A stretch of DNA of 64,000 nt from Agapetus fuscipes. Lineage: Eukaryota > Arthropoda > Insecta > Trichoptera > Glossosomatidae. A model generated the notes under the pieces. That model worked only from the letters and a program-made list of their open reading frames with translations. It did not search any database and was not told where the DNA came from. This document shows positions 1-12,489 of the stretch, in pieces. The stretch lies in the NCBI GenBank assembly GCA_951799405.1, contig OX637353.1, forward strand, positions 2,976,001-3,040,000, given 5' to 3'. The position numbers were made by a program, and so were the translations under genes. Numbering within the stretch: the stretch's first letter is position 1; each line of letters opens with the position of its first letter.

Positions 1-3000
1 ATGTAAATAAATTCACTGTTTGAGCTGAGAATGAGAAATTTGGTTTTGTTTTCACACACTCTCTAGTATACTTTAAATCTAAGGGAAATATTTTATGTAA
101 GTAAATTATATTTTTACAGAGGTGGGCGTCATCTAAAAGATAAAAAATGGTAGATAATCTAACAATCTCTTATAAAGATGGTTTCCCTTCAAGCATTTTA
201 AATCATTTGCTATGTTTTTTCAGAAAACTTTCTCAAGTAAAAAATTGATTAGCAGGGTCTTCTACATCATCTTTTCCCTTAAATATCTCCATGATGCAGA
301 CCCTTGGTGAAACGGCTGCTCTCCCAGATGAGTAACAGATGATAGATTATCTTTAGATGATTCCACGACGATCAGGACATCTCATCTTCAGATGATAAAG
401 CATTCTTCACACCCACCTCTGCTTTTATACAACTGTATGCAAAGATACATATTTTTTTATTAAATTTATTGAGTAATACACATTTTTACTTAGATAACAA
501 ATGACTTTTTTAATTCTATATAATCAAAAGCCATGTCTGCAATGCATAGGAGGAAATTCCTTTATGTATTTAACAGTGTTTGCAAATAATACATTTTTGA
601 CATCTTAACACCGAGTCGAAAATAAAATTTGAAATATCATAACAGACACATATGTAGGTATTATAATTATTATTAATCATACAACTATTATTCTTATATC
701 ATATTGTTTTATTCTCCTCATTTATTATATATTGTGAGCTAGGCGATAATTTACACAAATTACAGCAACGTATGGACACTCACCCAAAGAGAAAGATTTA
801 TAATTTAATGAACAACATCTAGAGAGTATTCTCAAAGTTTTCAACATATACAAATATGATGCTTTATTATAAATTATAAATTTGAGCGTGGATAACAACC
901 ATTTTTGATACAAATGATACTGCCATCTATTGAAAAATAGGGAAAGCTTAAATGTGCACAGTTTCTACAATTGTATGCCCTACAAAATTACATAGCTACT
1001 TAATTCACTGTTAACACAAATTCATTAAATTGTGAGTTGATGCAAGGGAAACTAAACGATTACATTTTACATTTCTGACTTTTACTTACATACTTTTAGA
1101 CAAATGACAGTATTGTTCATACAAAATGATTGGTATTCACATTAATTAACTTTTTTTCTAAAACTTTTTCCAATCTTAGCACGGGGTGAGTAAATTATCT
1201 TTTTTTAAGTTCCCGAATTCTTTTTATTTACTTATTTATTGATTCTTGAAACTTTAAGAATGTTTTAATAGGTACATACATTTATAGAGAACAATGAAAA
1301 TTCAAGACACAATAGTGAGTGATCAATATTGTACAGAATATAAGAATTTATCATTTTAATATTATTGTTAAATTTTAAATATTTTATTCAATATGGGTTA
1401 ACATTAACAGTACACTTTTGTATGAACTGTGTATTTAGACAGTTAGCTTTTATTCAAAACAAGCAAAACAAGTTAATGTATTTTTGATAACAATCACCAT
1501 TTAGTATGAGTTTATAAATGAAATGCAAATAATTTTGTCTTCAAGAAACATTCCCAAAGTTACTTTTTACATCAATGACTAATTAAAAATGTTTGGACAA
1601 AAATAAATCACAAATAAAAGTAAAGCAATCTATGGTCAATCACTTAACACCGAACCACACCAAACTGTCAAACTTTCTATCTATCATCCAAAATATGAAA
1701 ATACACTAGGAAGTGGTATTCTGAAGTGTTTTCTTTATATTTTTTTTAATATCTAGAAATTTCAACAAGTCTATGAGTGTTTTGGAAATTTAGAATGGAT
1801 AAATGTACATAAATTATAAAACAGAACAAATACATTTTATTATTAGAGAATAAAACAGAGGGAAGATTGCGAGTCTATGGTTTTAGGCGGCCCACACAAA
1901 TTAATTAGTCAATGATGAATGATAATAAAAGGAGAACATGTCAACATAACCTCATTCAGTGCATATTTTAAGTTTTTATGGTTTTATTTTTACAATACTT
2001 TCAAACCCATTTTGTAAAAAATTACTTCATATTAGGTTTCACTTACACACCCCATTCACTTTACATAAAATAAAGAGATTATTTTAAAAATATATATGTA
2101 TACTCCTATAATCATCTATGACTACTTAGAATTAACGATATATTGCCCTAAAACATCTCAAAGTAATAACACATGGTTATCCAGAGTCAGCAGTAGAACG
2201 CAGCTCTAATGTTACAGGCTGAACACAGTGCATGGACTTAGTACTGCCCAGAATAGAGCAAGTGGATAAAAGTAAACGGAAGATAGAAAAAGTGTGAGAA
2301 ATATACCAGAAACAGGGAATCTAGACATGATCAGAACATTTCATGTTAAGTAGACATTTTGGTTTCTGCTCTTCAATGAAATTTATAAAAATCCAACTCC
2401 GATAAATGAGTGACAGTTCATTCTACTACTGACTATGCATACAACTAATTAAATAAACCGTCTATAAGTTAAATATACGACTGACTATGTATTTAAAAGT
2501 TATAATATGAAGAACTATACAAAATTATCCAAAATTATATTTTACTGAACTAAGATTGAAAAAACAGTTGAAAAGGGCTTGATTAAAAATAGGAATGTAC
2601 TCAATAAATTCCTTTCATTTACTTTAACAATCTCATACATAACCAATTTATTTTGTTACATTGGTTTAGGATAATAAAATTTCTATCAAGCTTAGCATAC
2701 ATAAAATTGATGTCATTTTCTGCAAGGCTCAATTCATTTGATTTTTATAATTTACGCTGCTATCTTTTGAAGAATATGAAATCCTTTATTTTTGTACAAC
2801 ATTCTTATATCATAATTCACAATAAAATATTACCGTATTCGCTTTCAAGGTTAAAATTCATTCCTTATATACTGCTTCTGATACAAGTACTTTGATGTAC
2901 TTTTTTAAAAGAACCAGAAAATAATATTGATTTTTTTCTACTTTGAATAATATTTAGGAATATATTTCTGCAGGAATAAATTCAATAACATTGTGGTGGG

Positions 3001-3183
3001 TTCACAACATTGAAATGAAATAGTCGCTACTCGCAGAACAGATGGCCGGGTCTGTGATGCATTAAGCCTTGCAGGCATGAAACGCCACACAGTTATCAAT
3101 TAATTATTGTAGACAAATTCTCAACATTTTGATTAAGACAAATTTCTTTTAAATTTAAAAAGTCCTTGAAATGATTATGAAGT
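1..3183. other. 3' UTR/downstream flank of SYAP1, no gene seen
   Basis: AT-rich sequence after the SYAP1 stop codon. It contains several minus-strand AATAAA-type hexamers (TTTATT on the plus strand, for example near 2648 and 2780) that could serve as polyadenylation signals, but I cannot tell which is used. The short open frames here have no family resemblance and AT-driven composition. No clear repeat of the families seen elsewhere was recognised. Confidence 0.5.
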
Positions 3184-3344
3184 TCACTTGAGATCCTCGT
3201 CATCCTCGTCCCCGTCCTCCCCCAGCAGGTCCCGGCACTCCTTCTCCCAGTGCTGGTCAGCGGCCGCTCCGCTGTCCACCTTGTCTCCGGCTAAAACCTC
3301 GTAATCCTTAAGTTCCGCCTCCAACTCAGTTTCCCATTCCTCTT
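3184..3344 (-). CDS. SYAP1: SYAP1 last coding exon: acidic C-terminus and stop
   Basis: A 161-base terminal coding segment entered in phase 1 from acceptor GTCAG (AG at 3346-3345) and ending at a TGA (3184-3186 on the minus strand). It encodes EEEWETELEAELKDYEVLAG, a short linker, then HWEKECRDLLGEDGDEDDEDLK. Human SYAP1 ends with a DWEKELQQELQEYEVV segment followed by NWDKEIEKMLQEEN: the same two W-containing acidic helices. The preceding in-frame residues up to 3438 are intronic by this model. The sequence after the stop is AT-rich, consistent with a 3' UTR. The large intron upstream (3345-8950) is unusual compared with the other visible introns (0.6-2.5 kb) because of repeat content. Confidence 0.92.
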
Positions 3345-4683
3345 CTGACCCACAACGACAACCATCAAAATTAAGCATCAAAATCATAAAAAAGGAAAAT
3401 AAACAAATCATACGATTTCCAGCAGGCAGGCAAATCATGGAGATTCTCTTTTCAGGCTATTTGGCTGTGATTCAAGATTTCCCCCCAGTTGTATCCCTAC
3501 TACCCTGAGGATGCCACACACAGCTAGCGGTGAAATTTAAGTACCGAGGAAAAATCTTGGAACACCGATGAGCCCAAAAGAAGAATTTCTATAGAAAAAA
3601 CAAATAAATAAGTGTAAAGGTGCATAGAGTAAAAAGTGCAAAAAAATATTTACTTATATAAAAAAAGATAAACTATACATCCTCAAAAAATCAAATAATA
3701 AAACCAACCTTTTAAGATTCCTCCATACTTTATCTTACAATTTTCCCTAAATGTATTGTCCAATTGCAATGATACGCTAATTTTGGTGATTTGCAATTAA
3801 AAATGCAATACCTATGTATATAATATAACACTAACATCTAATAAATACATTTGGAGAGTTATTCAGAATCATTCCTAGACTAAGCTCTCACTTACTCAGC
3901 CAAGTTGGGCTTTAGATTCCATTTCAGAGTCAGATTCCATCCAAGCTTTTGTACTAAAGAGTTTAATCAAAATATGACTTTTCTATTGGATCATTTTCTA
4001 TATTCTCAATTAAAATACATTAAATTTGAACAAGTGAAGAAGAGTGTAGTCTAGTACTGACTGCGAATAACACTTTTTACACTCAAGTATAACATATTTT
4101 TACACAAATGGGAAGATTAACATATTAGGTCGTTACACTCGCTGTCAATTTAAAACATTTGTCTTCAGTATTAAGCCCATCATTTTTACAATCAAATTTG
4201 AAATTTAAAATAAAAAAATACATTAATTTTTAAAATGCGCTTGTCAAGTTTTGATTTATGACCACTGATACATGCATTTTAAGTAACAGCATTTGATTTT
4301 TCCTGCCAATTTTCAAATTATAAACATGAATAAGTATTTGGGCCAGTTTTCCATGAGAATTACTAGTCAAGATAAGTAAACAGTAAAATCAAAAGAAATC
4401 TTGTTTCATTAACATTGGAAGCACTCAATATTAAAAATAAATTCTGCACAGAATAAAAATTTGCAAAATTGGAATGGCAAAAACAATCAAGTCCACAAAT
4501 AAATCTTGTGTATTAGAATAAGTCGTCGCCTGTGGTAAAGTAAGTACTAATGAGCAAATCACATAAAATGCTTGTGCTGATGTACTAAGCTGTGGATATG
4601 AAAGTCCTATCATATTATTTTCTAGCTGATAATTCAAACTAAAAAATTATCTTTTTATGCAAATGATCGATTAATATCCAAAA

Positions 4684-4926
4684 AGGTTGGTATGTGGCTG
4701 ACCACCCATACTGTACAAAATGGTTCACTTTGCCAATGTCACCCCTGTTTCAGGAAAGGTTGGCAAGAGTTGCAGGGCTTATGTTCATTTGAGATTGGGT
4801 TTTTATATTGTAGGTCCACATGCGGCATGTATGAGCGCGAAATTATGCGTGTCTGCTTGTGGGAATGCATTTAATATGCATCTCAAATGATACATATCTT
4901 TTCAACTTAGATTTAGATTTAGATTA
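4684..4926 (+). mobile_element. SINE-like repeat, family A, near full length
   Basis: One of about a dozen copies. Diagnostic blocks in order are AGGTTGGTATG, GCTGACCACCCA, GGTTCACTTTGCCAATG, CACCCCTGTTTCAGG, GGTCCACATGCGGCATG and CTTAGATT, ending in a (TTAGAT)n tail. Length is about 245 bp. No convincing A/B box pair was identified, so the class is inferred from size, dispersion and simple-repeat tail. Confidence 0.85.
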
Positions 4927-5994
4927 GACCTAACTGTGAAGTGATTATAATTGTAAATTGTAACGACTGTAATTCCAACTTTAACCTAACAAACTCAGGT
5001 TCTGAGGTTTAATTTGACCCGCCAAATTGCAGAAACATAAAGAAATGTGTGCATTTTATTTACTCGCTCATTTATACTTAGCCCAACCGCTTGACCTGAC
5101 CTGTAAGCCTTTAGCAAATATTCTGATATTGAGATCTTGACATAAAACTATCCAACAATGCTTATAGGGAACAACTATATACTCCTGTCGGTTAAGTGCT
5201 AGTTGTATAAACATTTCTAAGCTTTGACCTAGAACTAAGGTTTAATTCATGCCGGGTTGTAGTCCAGTCCTAAAGTGTTGCCTTTACTAATATTACAAGT
5301 GTTAGTTTGACGCTGAGGAATGTCTACACTACCAGCACTCTATAATGCCCCCACAGACCATCGCTTTTGCAGGACATTTTCTTGCATATGTCCATGTCTG
5401 AACATTCAAGAGTGATCACTTAGTGCCAAAATATGAAAGGCACACAAAAGTGTTCACTCACAACAAATGCATCACAGTAAGCCGTGGTTGTTTCACTCGG
5501 CCCTAGCAGGAGCGAAAAGCACAAATGTTTATGACTTAAAGAAGTGCATTCTAAGGTAACATAAAGAAATATTATAGAATATTTCAGTTGAGAGAATGTC
5601 TGTCGGGGCATTACAAAAATCTGTCACCTCTTATAAAGTATTGACTAGTAGAGTTATTGTTATAATATTGGATCAACTTGAGTTGAGGGTTTGCGGCAGA
5701 TGTTCTCCTCTAGCTGATGAGTTTCCTCCCCCTTCTCCCCCTTAGGCTGCAGACAGGAAGCAGCACCAAGAAAAAATACACTTTAGCTTATTCCCTAGAG
5801 GCATCACAACAAGCAAACAGGCAATGTCCGTAATATGACAACAGTGCGGCATGAGGGTGTCGGGTTATTCAAAGAAGTTTTAAATAATCAAATAGACAAA
5901 TATTCTCTGAACCATGATAGTGGAATAATTTGATTTTTTATGTTTCAACCACATTAATTGCTGAACTAGAATGCCTCCTCATAACAACAGATAT

Positions 5995-6062
5995 ATACCT
6001 AGTGATAATAATGCTGTTTTTGTGTGTATCACACCTCAAGAGCCCTCTGATATATGACTCCA
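5995..6062 (-). mobile_element. CR1-like LINE 3' UTR fragment
   Basis: TTTTTGTGTGTATCACACCT, CAAGAGCCCTC is the reverse complement of the 3' UTR motif at 29632. A similar short piece is at 26038-26065. Confidence 0.55.
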
Positions 6063-6177
6063 ATGAAACATAGAAAAATCTGTCTTTTGTATGAACACAG
6101 TTTGTAAAATATCCCCTTGTTCTATTATTATTGGACTATATTTATCATTAAACGCTACTAAGTTACACATTTAGTGT

Positions 6178-6463
6178 GACTTCTTGCCGCGTTCTTCCCG
6201 GAGGGGTGACATGTGGCAAGTGAACCTATTTATTTTTACAAGTAAGGGGGCCGGCCTTACGCCAACCACTTCAGTTAAAGTGGGAGTTTCCCAGCTCTTG
6301 GTACCCATTTATTGTGAAGACTGAGTAAATTTTGCCAGTATTTTATTTTGGGTTTGAAATAAACACCGAAATGGGAAATCATTTCTGACACCCTCAGTGG
6401 GATTCAAACCCGAGCTCTCAGCATGGAATGCAAGCACTCTACCAACTGAGCTATCAACCAGAC
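6178..6463 (-). mobile_element. tRNA-derived SINE, family B
   Basis: On the minus strand it begins with a tRNA-like head: A-box-like GATAGCTCAGTTGGTAGAG and B-box-like GGGTTTGAATCCCAC. The body runs through CCAGCTCTTGG and GTTGGCGTAAGGCCGGCC and ends near GGCAAGAAGTCACAC. It is collinear with the plus-strand copy at 47698. Confidence 0.85.
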
Positions 6464-8950
6464 AATTAAAATTGCAATTCATTGAATGTCACAATTTACT
6501 TTATGTTCCAAATATCTGGCAAAACTTATTTAACAGGAATGAATTTCTCTGGCTGACTAATTGTGACTTTTGCCAAAGAAGAAAAATCTCTCAAGAAAGA
6601 GCAACTTTTTGAAAGAATAATTTGCATCTCAAAAGGCGGCTAAAGAATAAAGTTTAAGTAGCTGGAACAAAAGGCTACTTTTCAAAATTCTGCTCTCACT
6701 TAAAGAAATCCACTACAAGTGAGTTCAAAAAATAATACGTAATATAAGTTTGACGACTAAGGCACTGTAATACTTTCATTTGTTTGCCTCATTCCAAGAA
6801 TAATGACCCCCTGCTGGGTTTCTTTTGGATCTAAGATGCTCCTCCCCCACTGAGCCGTTTTAGCGTTCAGAGGTCGTGATCTCCTACATATGATTGAATT
6901 CAAGATATGCTTCTCAAGGTTTTCCACGATTCTGCGTGAAATGAAACCAAGCAACTGGAAGATTCATCTTTGGAACAGATTCAACTAACAGTCCACAACT
7001 TCTAAAAACATATTATCTCCAGAAGTAAACATACATTTACACTCTTCCTAGTTTATGTGGTAAGGCATAACGAACAAAGGATAAGATAAACAAAAAGTAT
7101 AGTGGATATTTTGTGTCTATATAGAACAGTTTTTTAGACGTCTTCATCCATTGCTTGGAGTTTATCGCAGAAAGAGGGTGAAGTACAGTGACTAATATTT
7201 TGTTAATTCTAAATCAGTTGTGGTTCTATGCATTTTTATGAATTAGTAGTTCCCATCTACGATACCACCACTTAGCCAAAATCTTAACATATTGAATATT
7301 TTTTTATTTAATACCAACCCTATTTGTGAAATCTCAATTCTGGAAATAAATAAACATACTTAATCGTCGCTCAAAAAAAGTGAGAATTCACAAAAAAGGG
7401 TGGTATTAAATTAAAATATTTATTTCACTGACATTGTGGACTGATCATGGATAGGAACTATACAAATCTAATCATTTATGTGATAGCTACATCATAACAT
7501 TTGTACCATACATGCATAGTTAACAACAGGATTTAATGAGTTTCCTATGAATGATCGTGAAGAACTTTCAAGGAGTGATGGTATAATTAGATGATAAATT
7601 AAATTAAAATAACATGAAATGAATGCATGGAAATCTCTCTTTAATCTGCCACCAAAACATCTCACCCACTGCTATCTTATGGAGTAAAATATGAACATAT
7701 GGAATTCAATATTTTGATTAGAGTGAATAAATTTGTGGGAGACACATAATTTTGACTTTAAAAGTGAATGTTGTATGCATAATAGTGAGATCAGAATTGA
7801 GTCAGGCTGTTTTCAGCACTGATATTTCAAATTTCAATTTGTCATTGCACGCAAACAGGTCCTTAGCAACCAACAACAAAATATTAATTACCCTTTGATC
7901 TAGCGATCCGGCCTAATGTTACGACTATTTGTCGATGGCAAATGTTTCAAATCATGATAGGATTGTCAAATGGCAGATCAGCGAGAGAGTCCTGTAATAT
8001 AATTCTCTTTGTCCAGTACATCTGTTGATTAATCAGTCTGGGCTTAAAGCATCCCGTATTATGTAAAAACAGTACATTGATTGTCCCTAGTCTTAACAAT
8101 AATTTTTTGAAGTTCATTTTATTAGAAAGGACCTTAGAATTATTTAAAGGTATTGAAAGCAAATCAATTGTAATTCACCAAAATGGTTTGTATCATGATA
8201 TTTGTATAAGAGGAATAATGTAATTGAAATGAAGCAGGAGCGTGCACTGTGTAGAGGCAAATACATGCAAGAATAAATAATCTGGCCTTAGCCATCAACA
8301 AAATAATATTTCAAATAAGATTATGAACTTGAAACATGGCTTCTTACTTTATTTCTAAATTTGGAATTAGGATTTTTTTTTCATTATTTATCTCTACATT
8401 TGCCTCTATGGAGTAATCACTTTTGATATGGAGGATTATTAAAAAATTAAAATGAGAATCAAAAAATATGGTCATATTATGCAAAAGGACAATAAAAAAA
8501 ATCTGAAGGGGAATTTGTAGCAGTAATGTAGAAATTTATATCCTTATTCAATGAATATTATGACTGACGCTGCCATCTGTGATCCAGTAAAAAAGTTAAT
8601 TTTCATACACCATTTTAATATTTTATTGTCCCCACAAAATAACTGAAATTATTTTTACATTCCTAAAATATTTGGAAAAATGGTATCTTTGTATCACAGA
8701 TCTTTTTTAATTTAGGAAGAAAAAAATCTTGGTTACTTTAAAATAAACAGATTAAAAATTTTACAAAAATTATGTTAAGCGAGTAAATTTCGACAGTGAA
8801 AAAACATTCCTTCATGTGAGTGGAGTAGATTACAATATTGAAATTAAGCTTGAAACATAAACTTTCCATAATGCTCAGTAAATAGCAGCGCAGTTCATAA
8901 AAATCAATTGAATCAAACATGAAAAAATATTACAGGTTACTTTGTCTCAC

Positions 8951-9082
8951 CGTCTTTGTTATTCTTGTCAATAGACAACCCCTTTACTTGCTTATCTATG
9001 ACTTTTATATTCTTCTGTGACGCTTCATTAGCTTTCTCTGCTTTTACAAGGTTGCCAGAAGCACTCTGAGTGGAGCCCGTGA
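8951..9082 (-). CDS. SYAP1: SYAP1 exon: linker after the BSD domain (predicted)
   Basis: A 132-base exon, phase 1-1. The acceptor ATTTCATCAG has its AG at 9084-9083; the donor GACG|GTGAGA has its GT at 8950-8949. It encodes a lysine/serine-rich linker beginning VTGSTQSASGNLVKAEKANE and ending IDKNNKDG. There is no recognisable family homology because this linker is variable in SYAP1 proteins. Support is the position between two certain exons, a strong GTGAGA donor, and the fact that its phases fit both the donor at 9959 and the acceptor at 3345 without a frame error. The open frame continues upstream through a pyrimidine-rich, intron-like stretch, which I left out. An alternative is that this exon is optional, since the 9960-10090 exon (ending in phase 1) could also splice straight to the last exon in frame. 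Confidence 0.72.
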
Positions 9083-9959
9083 CTGATGAAATTTTGTAGT
9101 TTTGCATTGATTCATGTGTTGACAATTCATGCCCAGGTGAAATGAAAATAAAAAGAAAAGAAACAAAAAATAAACATGAAAATGAATGCAAATAATAATT
9201 AATTAAAGCTACCTACTTAAAAAAAAAACAAAAATATGATCTGAAAATAGCTTTATACATGAAAGAACACTAGTCTTTTGAAATTATGATAATTGATAAT
9301 TCATGAATTTTTGGATGCGAGTAGCCTAGTACCAAAAGCATACAAACGCTATTTATGAAATATTACACAAAAGTGATTCTCAATATCAATAAAACATGAC
9401 TGGATTTTAGTGAAGGAAACAATGAAAAAGGGGCATTGCAGAATTGAGCATTTTTCAAATAAGCTACGTTTGACAATTACACGAATTACAATACAAAAAT
9501 ATATGATATAAAATATCTTTGCACAACTTGCTCATTCTACCGAAAACAATTTTTACAGCAACAAAAGATACCACTGTAGGTATTTTTTTTTTAAATTGTT
9601 AAAAATTTAAACTGAGAATATTCTGTATACTTCCTGTTTCGAACTCAACTCCAATGTTCTGTTCTTTAATATTCCATATTTCAGTGTAATTTGAGCAAAA
9701 GGAACAATGAAAGCAGATTTTATAATGAAGTGTATTCAGCGTCAATATTACACTCAATAAATTTCATACTAAAATTAGTATTTATGCCTTTGCAGTCCGC
9801 TCAGCCCTTGAGTTTATTTCAGCAGTATGATTTTGTATATGCTGGCAAATTGTTTGTGTCTTTGATGCTAGGCTCAGGTATTGTATTCACGAGGTAGTTG
9901 TTGTTGATAAGTGTGCTCTAGTGTTGCAGGCATTGTATTACATCAGATGGTTTCTGTAC
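9083..9959 (-). other. SYAP1 intron
   Basis: Donor AAG|GTACAG at 9959, acceptor CATCAG at 9083 (minus strand). A long pyrimidine-rich tract on the minus strand precedes the acceptor. I see no repeat or gene in it. Confidence 0.7.
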
Positions 9960-10090
9960 CTTGTGGCTCGTCCACACTGGCCAGTCGTGAGCCGGGCTGG
10001 CTCTCGTTCTGGGCGTCGCTGGCTTCACTGGCCTGGCAGATGAGAGACACGCGGTAGAAGTAATTCCTCCAGAAGTTCTCCTCCGTGATG
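9960..10090 (-). CDS. SYAP1: SYAP1 exon: C-terminal half of the BSD domain ([12 protein letters not shown])
   Basis: A 131-base exon, phase 2 to 1. The acceptor is TTTCCAG (AG at 10092-10091); the donor CAAG|GTACAG has its GT at 9959-9958. With the preceding exon it reads [20 protein letters not shown], against [20 protein letters not shown] in human SYAP1. The FW and YR residues are the hallmark of the BSD domain, a three-helix fold shared by BTF2-like transcription factors, synapse-associated proteins and DOS2-like proteins. After the motif comes a polar, low-complexity stretch (QASEASDAQNESQPGSRLAS) typical of the linker after the domain. Loss of this exon would remove the core of the domain. 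The exon is strongly GC-rich compared with both neighbouring introns. Confidence 0.94.
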
Positions 10091-10728
10091 CTGGAAACAG
10101 TAGGCATTACATTCAGCAAAACCAAACAGAAATATTTGAACGGCAGATTAGTATGTGACATGGCCCAATGATCTTTTTAATCTAAGTAAAAGAAGTGAAT
10201 TAACATCTGAAATGTACACTCAAATTAACTTGGCACTAGCATATTATGTATATCCTATCTTTGGGTTTTATATTGTAGGTCCACATGCGGTATGTGTTAG
10301 CGCGAAATTATACATATCTGCTTGTGGGAATGCATTTAATATAAAACTTAAATGATATATATCTTTGCAGCTTAGATTAGATTAGATTAGATTATCCAAA
10401 AACTTGATTTTTTATCATAATAAATCCAAATGTCAGTTAATTTAATTCAAAAATTGAATAATTAAAGAAGTTATTTACTGAATTAAGTCCATTGTATTGT
10501 TTAACATATGGATATATCGCTACAAAACTTTAGTACGATTTTCACACCAAAGAGCTTTCGCAGATACAATAATTTACATAGGATGGGTTGATAAACTGCA
10601 TGTATACTTAAACACACAATTGAACAAAAGATCAGTATACCTCGCTGTCTTTTCCTGAAACAGCGGTGGCATTGCTAACGTGTATGAGTGTTCATTCTTA
10701 TGCCAATCTGTTATTATTTTTTACTTAC
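10091..10728 (-). other. SYAP1 intron with a SINE-A fragment
   Basis: Donor GT|GTAAGT at 10728, acceptor TTTCCAG at 10091. The plus-strand 3' half of a SINE-A copy lies at 10258-10394. A faint minus-strand SINE-A core may lie at 10640-10680 (a CCTGAAACAG.GGTG.CATTG match). Confidence 0.75.
10258..10394 (+). mobile_element. SINE-like family A, 5'-truncated copy
   Basis: The 3' half only: GGTCCACATGCGG, AGCGCGAAATTATA, GCTTGTGGGAATGCATT, ending in (AGATT)n. 5' truncation with an intact tail is what target-primed retrotransposition leaves. Lies in a SYAP1 intron. Confidence 0.85.
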
Positions 10729-10868
10729 ACTTTAGGCACGAGATCGAAGCGCATCTTCTCCAGGTTGGGGTCTTCTGCCATGATGGCCGTGGCCACCTGG
10801 TAGGAGACATCGTAGTCAAAGTGAAACTCTACTCCCGCAGGCGGGGCGCGCACAAAGTTCCTCCTGTC
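10729..10868 (-). CDS. SYAP1: SYAP1 exon: first half of the BSD domain
   Basis: A 140-base exon, phase 0 to 2. The acceptor is TTCCAG (AG at 10870-10869); the donor is AAAGT|GTAAGT (GT at 10728-10727), a near-ideal 5' splice site. It encodes DRRNFVRAPPAGVEFHFDYD, then a VATAIMAEDPNLEKMRFDLVPKV segment. Human SYAP1 has [20 protein letters not shown] followed by a matching EDELLSKMRFALVPKLV segment, so identity is high and collinear. The last two bases (GT) join to C of the next exon to make a valine codon. It is the best-conserved exon together with the next one and fixes the gene identity. No frame is open far on the minus strand outside the splice sites, and the plus-strand reading over this region is a shadow. 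Confidence 0.93.
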
Positions 10869-11057
10869 CTGGAAGCCATACACAACAACACCATCAACCA
10901 TTTACAAATGAACAAATGGATTTCTGTTTTCTGTTGTAGTCCTGGAGGATTATGGTGCAGGAGCCCCTGAGTCTTCAATGGTTGTGAGCTGGATTAAGTA
11001 GGTAAATATTTATGTTTTAGAAAAGAAAAAATGCATTAAGTAAAACATTTTAGTTCA

Positions 11058-11228
11058 GAAGCGCTATTCTACTAAATTCCTTATGACCTTAAGGCGACGA
11101 GCTGGTAATTCTTGTCCAAAATTAAGGTATACTGTGATTTTTGATCTATGGAGTTCTTTCGCAAGCGCTAGCAATATCCGACTTGTATGGATATCCAAAG
11201 TGTAAGGAATTTAGCAGAATAGCGCTTC
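11058..11228. mobile_element. MITE with 26-bp terminal inverted repeats
   Basis: Left end GAAGCGCTATTCTACTAAAT and right end (reverse complement) GAAGCGCTATTCTGCTAAAT, continuing CCTTA on both sides: 25 of 26 positions match. The 171-bp element has no coding capacity and lies in a SYAP1 intron. No target duplication is certain. Confidence 0.8.
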
Positions 11229-11304
11229 AGGATATGGTGCAGTTTTAAGAGTTATGGATCATCTGTCCACTTTGAGTCAAAAAATCCTATAATACTTGGG
11301 TTAC

Positions 11305-11345
11305 ATAGGTACTGGCCACCCCTAGCAGAATAACGACTGGATACA
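11305..11345 (+). mobile_element. RTE-type LINE 3' tail fragment
   Basis: GGTACTGGCCACCCCTAGCAGAAT...GGATACAAG matches the last 40 bp of the copy at 21455-21680 (GGTACTGGTCACCCCTAGAGG...GGATACAAG). Confidence 0.5.
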
Positions 11346-12489
11346 AGTCGCCACCCAAAAAATATTGAGAACTCATGCTGTAGTCATTAAGGGCGTTGCT
11401 TAGATTACAATTTTAAAACATTAAATAATTGGTAAGATTTCTAATAATTAAGAAAATATGAAACTCTTTTTTAAATTATTTTTCTCTGATAGAGAAGCAA
11501 CCCTGTGCTATAGAAATTAGTGAAAGAGACATTGCTGTTAAAAATCTGTACATACATACATATTTTGAAGCAATGTAAAATTATTAGTGACAAGAAATGA
11601 CAGGAGAAATCATTTTACGTGCAAATTTTTTACTTATCGTATAACGGCGAAGTAGAAAGAGACAAAAATATTTCCGTTTCACTGCCCTCATCTGCCAAAT
11701 AAGAGAAAAAAGATTTTAACACAAAATGCCGTGACACACACTGCAAAAAATTATCATTTTTATTTGTGTTCAAATCTTTAATCTTTATACTTTCATTGCA
11801 CTATTTATGTGAGACATTCCTTCTACAATGATTTAGAGCATAGATAAATATACTATAACACTACGTATTGTTAAGTAAATATGAAATATAAATATTAAAA
11901 TAAGTAGGTATAGGAATTGTGTATTGTATGTGTGGGTAGGAATCATTGAATAAGATACTTGAAGCATCGAGAAATAATAATTACTATGCCTTTCTGGAAT
12001 TGTCTAGCAAATAAAGGTCTAGATTGTACTGTTTTAAAGAGTATAAGAAGGGTGTGAGTTGCTTGCAGAGCGAGTAGTATCATACGAGATTTACAAACAC
12101 ATAGAACTAACTTGATCAGTGAACAGAAACCAAGTGGAATAGTCGAGAAAGCTTTGTGAAAATAAATTATTTAAAAAGTGTAAAATAAACAACTGTATAA
12201 GAAGACCTGTGTATTTTAATTTGAAAGACTTTTGAACCCTAATTTCGTAACAGTATATAGCGCTCAAAACTCAACGGCATTTTTGGACGATAGCCTCTTA
12301 ATGCAGGAACACACAGTGAAAAATCATGTAAGTTGGATTTCACAGAAGCAGGCCATTTATATCTTTGTATACCATCACACAAATGCGGTAGACCATTTCT
12401 CTGGAAACTGAACCCGATACTGTTTTTTAACTACAGAGTCATGTGAGTGAATTACGACATCCCAAGTCCTGTAGTAAGTATAAGTGTCT

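Larger units (their letters stand above)
3345..8950 (-). other. SYAP1 last intron (5.6 kb) with SINE and LINE remnants
   Basis: Bounded by a GTGAGA donor (8950) and a GTCAG acceptor (3345) on the minus strand. It holds a SINE-A copy (4684-4926), a LINE 3' tail (about 5995-6060) and a tRNA-derived SINE (6178-6463). A GC-richer stretch at about 5695-5755 with a good minus-strand acceptor-like TGTCTGCAG was examined as an extra exon. In the phase required by its neighbours it opens with a stop, so it is not annotated. Confidence 0.7.

Noticed and set aside
5690..5765. Possible extra SYAP1 exon (GC-richer stretch with TGTCTGCAG acceptor on the minus strand)
   Set aside because: In the phase required by the flanking exons it begins with an in-frame stop, its donor is poor, and the translation has no resemblance to the expected helix.
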